Assembly: GCF_003285545.1 (NCBI RefSeq)
Contig: NZ_QLNV01000003.1
Span: 372,001 to 436,000 of the forward strand
Direction: 5' to 3'
DNA from: Sinomicrobium soli
GTDB taxonomy: Bacteria > Bacteroidota > Bacteroidia > Flavobacteriales > Flavobacteriaceae
DNA length: 64,000 bases
Shown here: in pieces, positions 61,886 to 64,000 of the stretch
Numbering within the stretch: the first letter of the stretch is position 1
Layout: every line of letters begins with the position of its first letter
The notes under the pieces: generated by a model
What the model saw: the letters and a program-made list of their open reading frames with translations, nothing else
Database searches by the model: none
Told to the model about the DNA's origin: nothing
Program-made: the position numbers and the translations under genes

Positions 61886-64000
61886 TTAGAATGAAAGACG
61901 TAAACCTATATTATACCTCTTGACTACGGGATAAGTACTTCCGCCAAAAGCTTCGGGATCTGTCCGGATATCATTTTTCACCCAGGTCCACAGGTTATTG
62001 CCGTTGGCATACAACTGCAGCTTATCGATATTAAAACTTTTGACCGCCGCCTTTATGGTATATGACAATTCCAGGTTTTTCAGCCTCAGGTAGTCACCGT
62101 CTACGTACTGATAGGTGCTGGCTGTCGCATTATGCCCTACATTGTCTCCAATATGCAGGGAAGGCTTTCCCGCGGTGTCTGCGGTTTCCGGTGTCCATCT
62201 CGAAGCTACATCGGGATGTGCCAGCAGGTCGCCCCGCTGGTAATCCCATAAAAAGGCATGGCCAATGGTCCGTCCGATATCCGAAACGCCATAAAAAAGG
62301 GCATTCAGGCTCAGGTTTTTATATTGTACCCCGAAATTAAACCCGTAGGTCATCTTGGGATAAAGCTGATTTTCCATGGCTACATTGTCCTGGTTGTCCA
62401 CAATCCCGTCCGCATTATAATCCACATACATCAGGTCTCCCGGAACAAGCTGTCCGCGCGAAGCCCCTACACTGGGTGCCGCATAATTGTAAATATCGTC
62501 TAATGAACCGTAATACCCGGAATTGATAAGCCGGGGGGCCTGGCGGTCCCAGCGTATGGGTTTACCGGCATCTTTCAGGTAATCATCCCTCAGGCGCGGG
62601 TCGTCGTAAAAAACGATCCGGGTATCCAGCTGGGTAATATTGCCCCCTATCCTATAGCTGAAATCCTCACCTATATTATCCCGCCAGTTCAGGGCAAATT
62701 CATAGCCCTGGTTTTTTGCTTCTCCCAGGTTACTGCTGGGCACCGAGTTTCCGAACCATACGGGGATGGTCCTTCGGCGCATCAATATTCCCGTACGCTC
62801 TTCATTATAGAAGTCCAGCGTGGCAGAAAGCCTCTTGTCCAGTACCTCGAGCTCTATCCCCAGGTTGCGTTTAAGGCTGGTTTCCCAGGTAGCATTGGGG
62901 TCTGCCGCATCACCCTCCTGGTATAAGGGCCCGTAATTCGTTCTCGAATCATACCCGAGGGGTATATTTCCCCCGCTGGTATACAACTGCGTATAACCGA
63001 ACCTGACCGCATCGCGGTCGCTCCCCTGCTCTCCCTGTGAATAACGCACCTTCAACAGATCGAAGACATCGCCGGTAAGCTTTTTAAAGAAAGATTCTTT
63101 TGACAGGACCCAGCCCACGGCAAACGAAGGAAAAAAGCCATACCGCTTACCGGGGGCAAATTTTTCAGATCCGGAATAGGCGCCGTTGACCTCCATCAGG
63201 TATTTATTGGCATACGAATAGGTAAACCTCCCTACCCAGTCTTCCCTGTAACTGGGAAAATCGAACTGAACGGAAGCCCCGGTGTTCACCGAAGTCTGCC
63301 GGTTCATCAAAGCCAGGGCAGTAATGGCATGCTTCCCGAACTTGCGCTGGTAATTTGCAGAAAACTGATAGAAAAGCTGTCGCCTGTACCTCCTGAACTC
63401 GTCATAACTGGATTGTATGGGTTTCCCGCCCTGGTAATCCGCATTGGGCCACCGGATCTCGGAAAGCAGCGGATATTCTATACTGCCATCTGCGTTTACG
63501 ATGGGATTGGTGATGTCGTAATCCCTGTAGTAACGGACTTCAGACCCGAGGCTGGCATTGGGATTATCGGAACGATCCCTCCTTTTTTCAGAATAATATC
63601 CGGACAATGACGTCAGGGATATTTTTCCCTCAACCGATAGTCCTTCGGTAATAAAGTCCAGTTTCTGGTGGATACGGGCATCGTAAAAACCTTCGTAATC
63701 CTTGTGTATTTCCTGCCCTCCTTCATTGAGGATCACGACATAATTCTGCCCTCCCGAAGGCGAATCCCCCCATTCCCCGTCCGGATACCGCAACGGAAAA
63801 GTATTGGTCGGGAGCGTGCGCATCCTGCTGAATATGGACCCGTCATCAGGCCCGAAGACCGGCTGAAACCTCTTTCTGAAGTTTCCGGCAAAATTTACGG
63901 AGAACAGGGTGGTTCTGGTAATATCGAAGTCCAGGTTAAAGCGCCAGTTGTAGCGTTTGAAACCGAAGTCGGGTTCAAAATCGGAATTTTTGCCAAAATC
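61886..64000 (-). CDS. SusC/RagA-family TonB-dependent transporter, 5' part beyond the window
   Basis: The visible 704 residues are the plug-distal part and barrel of a SusC; the start lies upstream of 64000. The frame is open from 64000 without a stop, so an internal Met at 63823 is not the true start. Barrel motifs include NFAGNFRKRFQPVFG, GYFPSF-like loops (KRYGFFPSFAVGWVLSKESF) and the terminal strand RYNIGLRLSF. It is followed by its SusD after 12 bases and is the first gene of the locus within the window. Whether it has an STN domain cannot be seen. Confidence 0.93.
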   Translation of the reverse strand, partial: DFGKNSDFEPDFGFKRYNWRFNLDFDITRTTLFSVNFAGNFRKRFQPVFGPDDGSIFSRMRTLPTNTFPLRYPDGEWGDSPSGGQNYVVILNEGGQEIHKDYEGFYDARIHQKLDFITEGLSVEGKISLTSLSGYYSEKRRDRSDNPNASLGSEVRYYRDYDITNPIVNADGSIEYPLLSEIRWPNADYQGGKPIQSSYDEFRRYRRQLFYQFSANYQRKFGKHAITALALMNRQTSVNTGASVQFDFPSYREDWVGRFTYSYANKYLMEVNGAYSGSEKFAPGKRYGFFPSFAVGWVLSKESFFKKLTGDVFDLLKVRYSQGEQGSDRDAVRFGYTQLYTSGGNIPLGYDSRTNYGPLYQEGDAADPNATWETSLKRNLGIELEVLDKRLSATLDFYNEERTGILMRRRTIPVWFGNSVPSSNLGEAKNQGYEFALNWRDNIGEDFSYRIGGNITQLDTRIVFYDDPRLRDDYLKDAGKPIRWDRQAPRLINSGYYGSLDDIYNYAAPSVGASRGQLVPGDLMYVDYNADGIVDNQDNVAMENQLYPKMTYGFNFGVQYKNLSLNALFYGVSDIGRTIGHAFLWDYQRGDLLAHPDVASRWTPETADTAGKPSLHIGDNVGHNATASTYQYVDGDYLRLKNLELSYTIKAAVKSFNIDKLQLYANGNNLWTWVKNDIRTDPEAFGGSTYPVVKRYNIGLRLSF

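Noticed and set aside
61886-63823. A 645-residue SusC starting at the Met at 63823
   Set aside because: The same frame stays open and SusC-like up to 64000, so that Met is internal and the gene is truncated by the window.

Overview
The window is a stretch of chromosome from a member of the Bacteroidetes, most likely the family Flavobacteriaceae. The evidence is internal: SusC/SusD pairs, an ECF sigma/FecR pair, a hybrid two-component regulator, a tmRNA whose tag reads GENNYALAA, -7 promoter boxes of the form TAnnTTTG, scarce Shine-Dalgarno sequences, and housekeeping genes (FtsK, LolA, LptF/G, MetE, KdsA, RlmB) in flavobacterial style. I cannot name the species.

Positions 1-5,630 form a vitamin B12 unit. 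A BtuB-like TonB-dependent receptor (leaving the window at position 1) and metE point away from each other, and each has its own cobalamin riboswitch. Three tandem hairpin-type repeats lie between the two riboswitches. An NhaC-type Na+/H+ antiporter follows metE. Positions 5,800-8,440 hold thiol-redox genes (2-Cys peroxiredoxin, a thioredoxin-like protein, a small conserved protein, thiol peroxidase), two long palindromes and dgkA. Positions 8,557-14,492 are a same-strand housekeeping run: ftsK, a LolA-like gene, an LptF/LptG permease with a TTG start, and ribB fused to a GTP-cyclohydrolase-II-like domain that has lost its zinc and catalytic motifs. A DegT aminotransferase, a nitroreductase, an acyl-CoA thioesterase and tRNA-Ser(TGA) follow.

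Positions 17,442-26,392 (minus strand) are a self-contained uptake locus: ECF sigma factor, FecR anti-sigma factor, STN-containing SusC, SusD and, beyond a 159-bp MITE-like element, a lipoprotein metallophosphoesterase. Positions 26,754-40,742 are mixed. They include a divergent lipid kinase / App1-type phosphatidate phosphatase pair, a secreted esterase, tRNA-Thr(TGT), manA, overlapping queD and idi genes, rlmB (possibly leaderless), kdsA, a small Pmp3 protein, an EEP-family phosphatase, a LYS1/alanine-dehydrogenase-like enzyme, tmRNA, an arginase-family enzyme and a 775-residue exported protein I do not recognise.

Positions 40,816-64,000 are one continuous minus-strand polysaccharide utilisation locus that leaves the window at its upstream end. 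In transcription order it holds SusC (truncated), SusD, SusC, SusD, a DUF1735-type lipoprotein, sulfatase, sulfatase with a carbohydrate-binding-like tail, a nucleotide pyrophosphatase/phosphodiesterase-family enzyme, a sulfamidase-like sulfatase, a 1,351-residue hybrid two-component sensor/regulator, an iduronate-2-sulfatase-like enzyme and an arylsulfatase-B-like enzyme. No glycoside hydrolase or polysaccharide lyase is visible, so the visible part is a desulfation (and perhaps dephosphorylation) module for a sulfated glycan. This locus, and the sigma/FecR/SusCD/phosphoesterase locus, are the best candidates for undescribed biology here.
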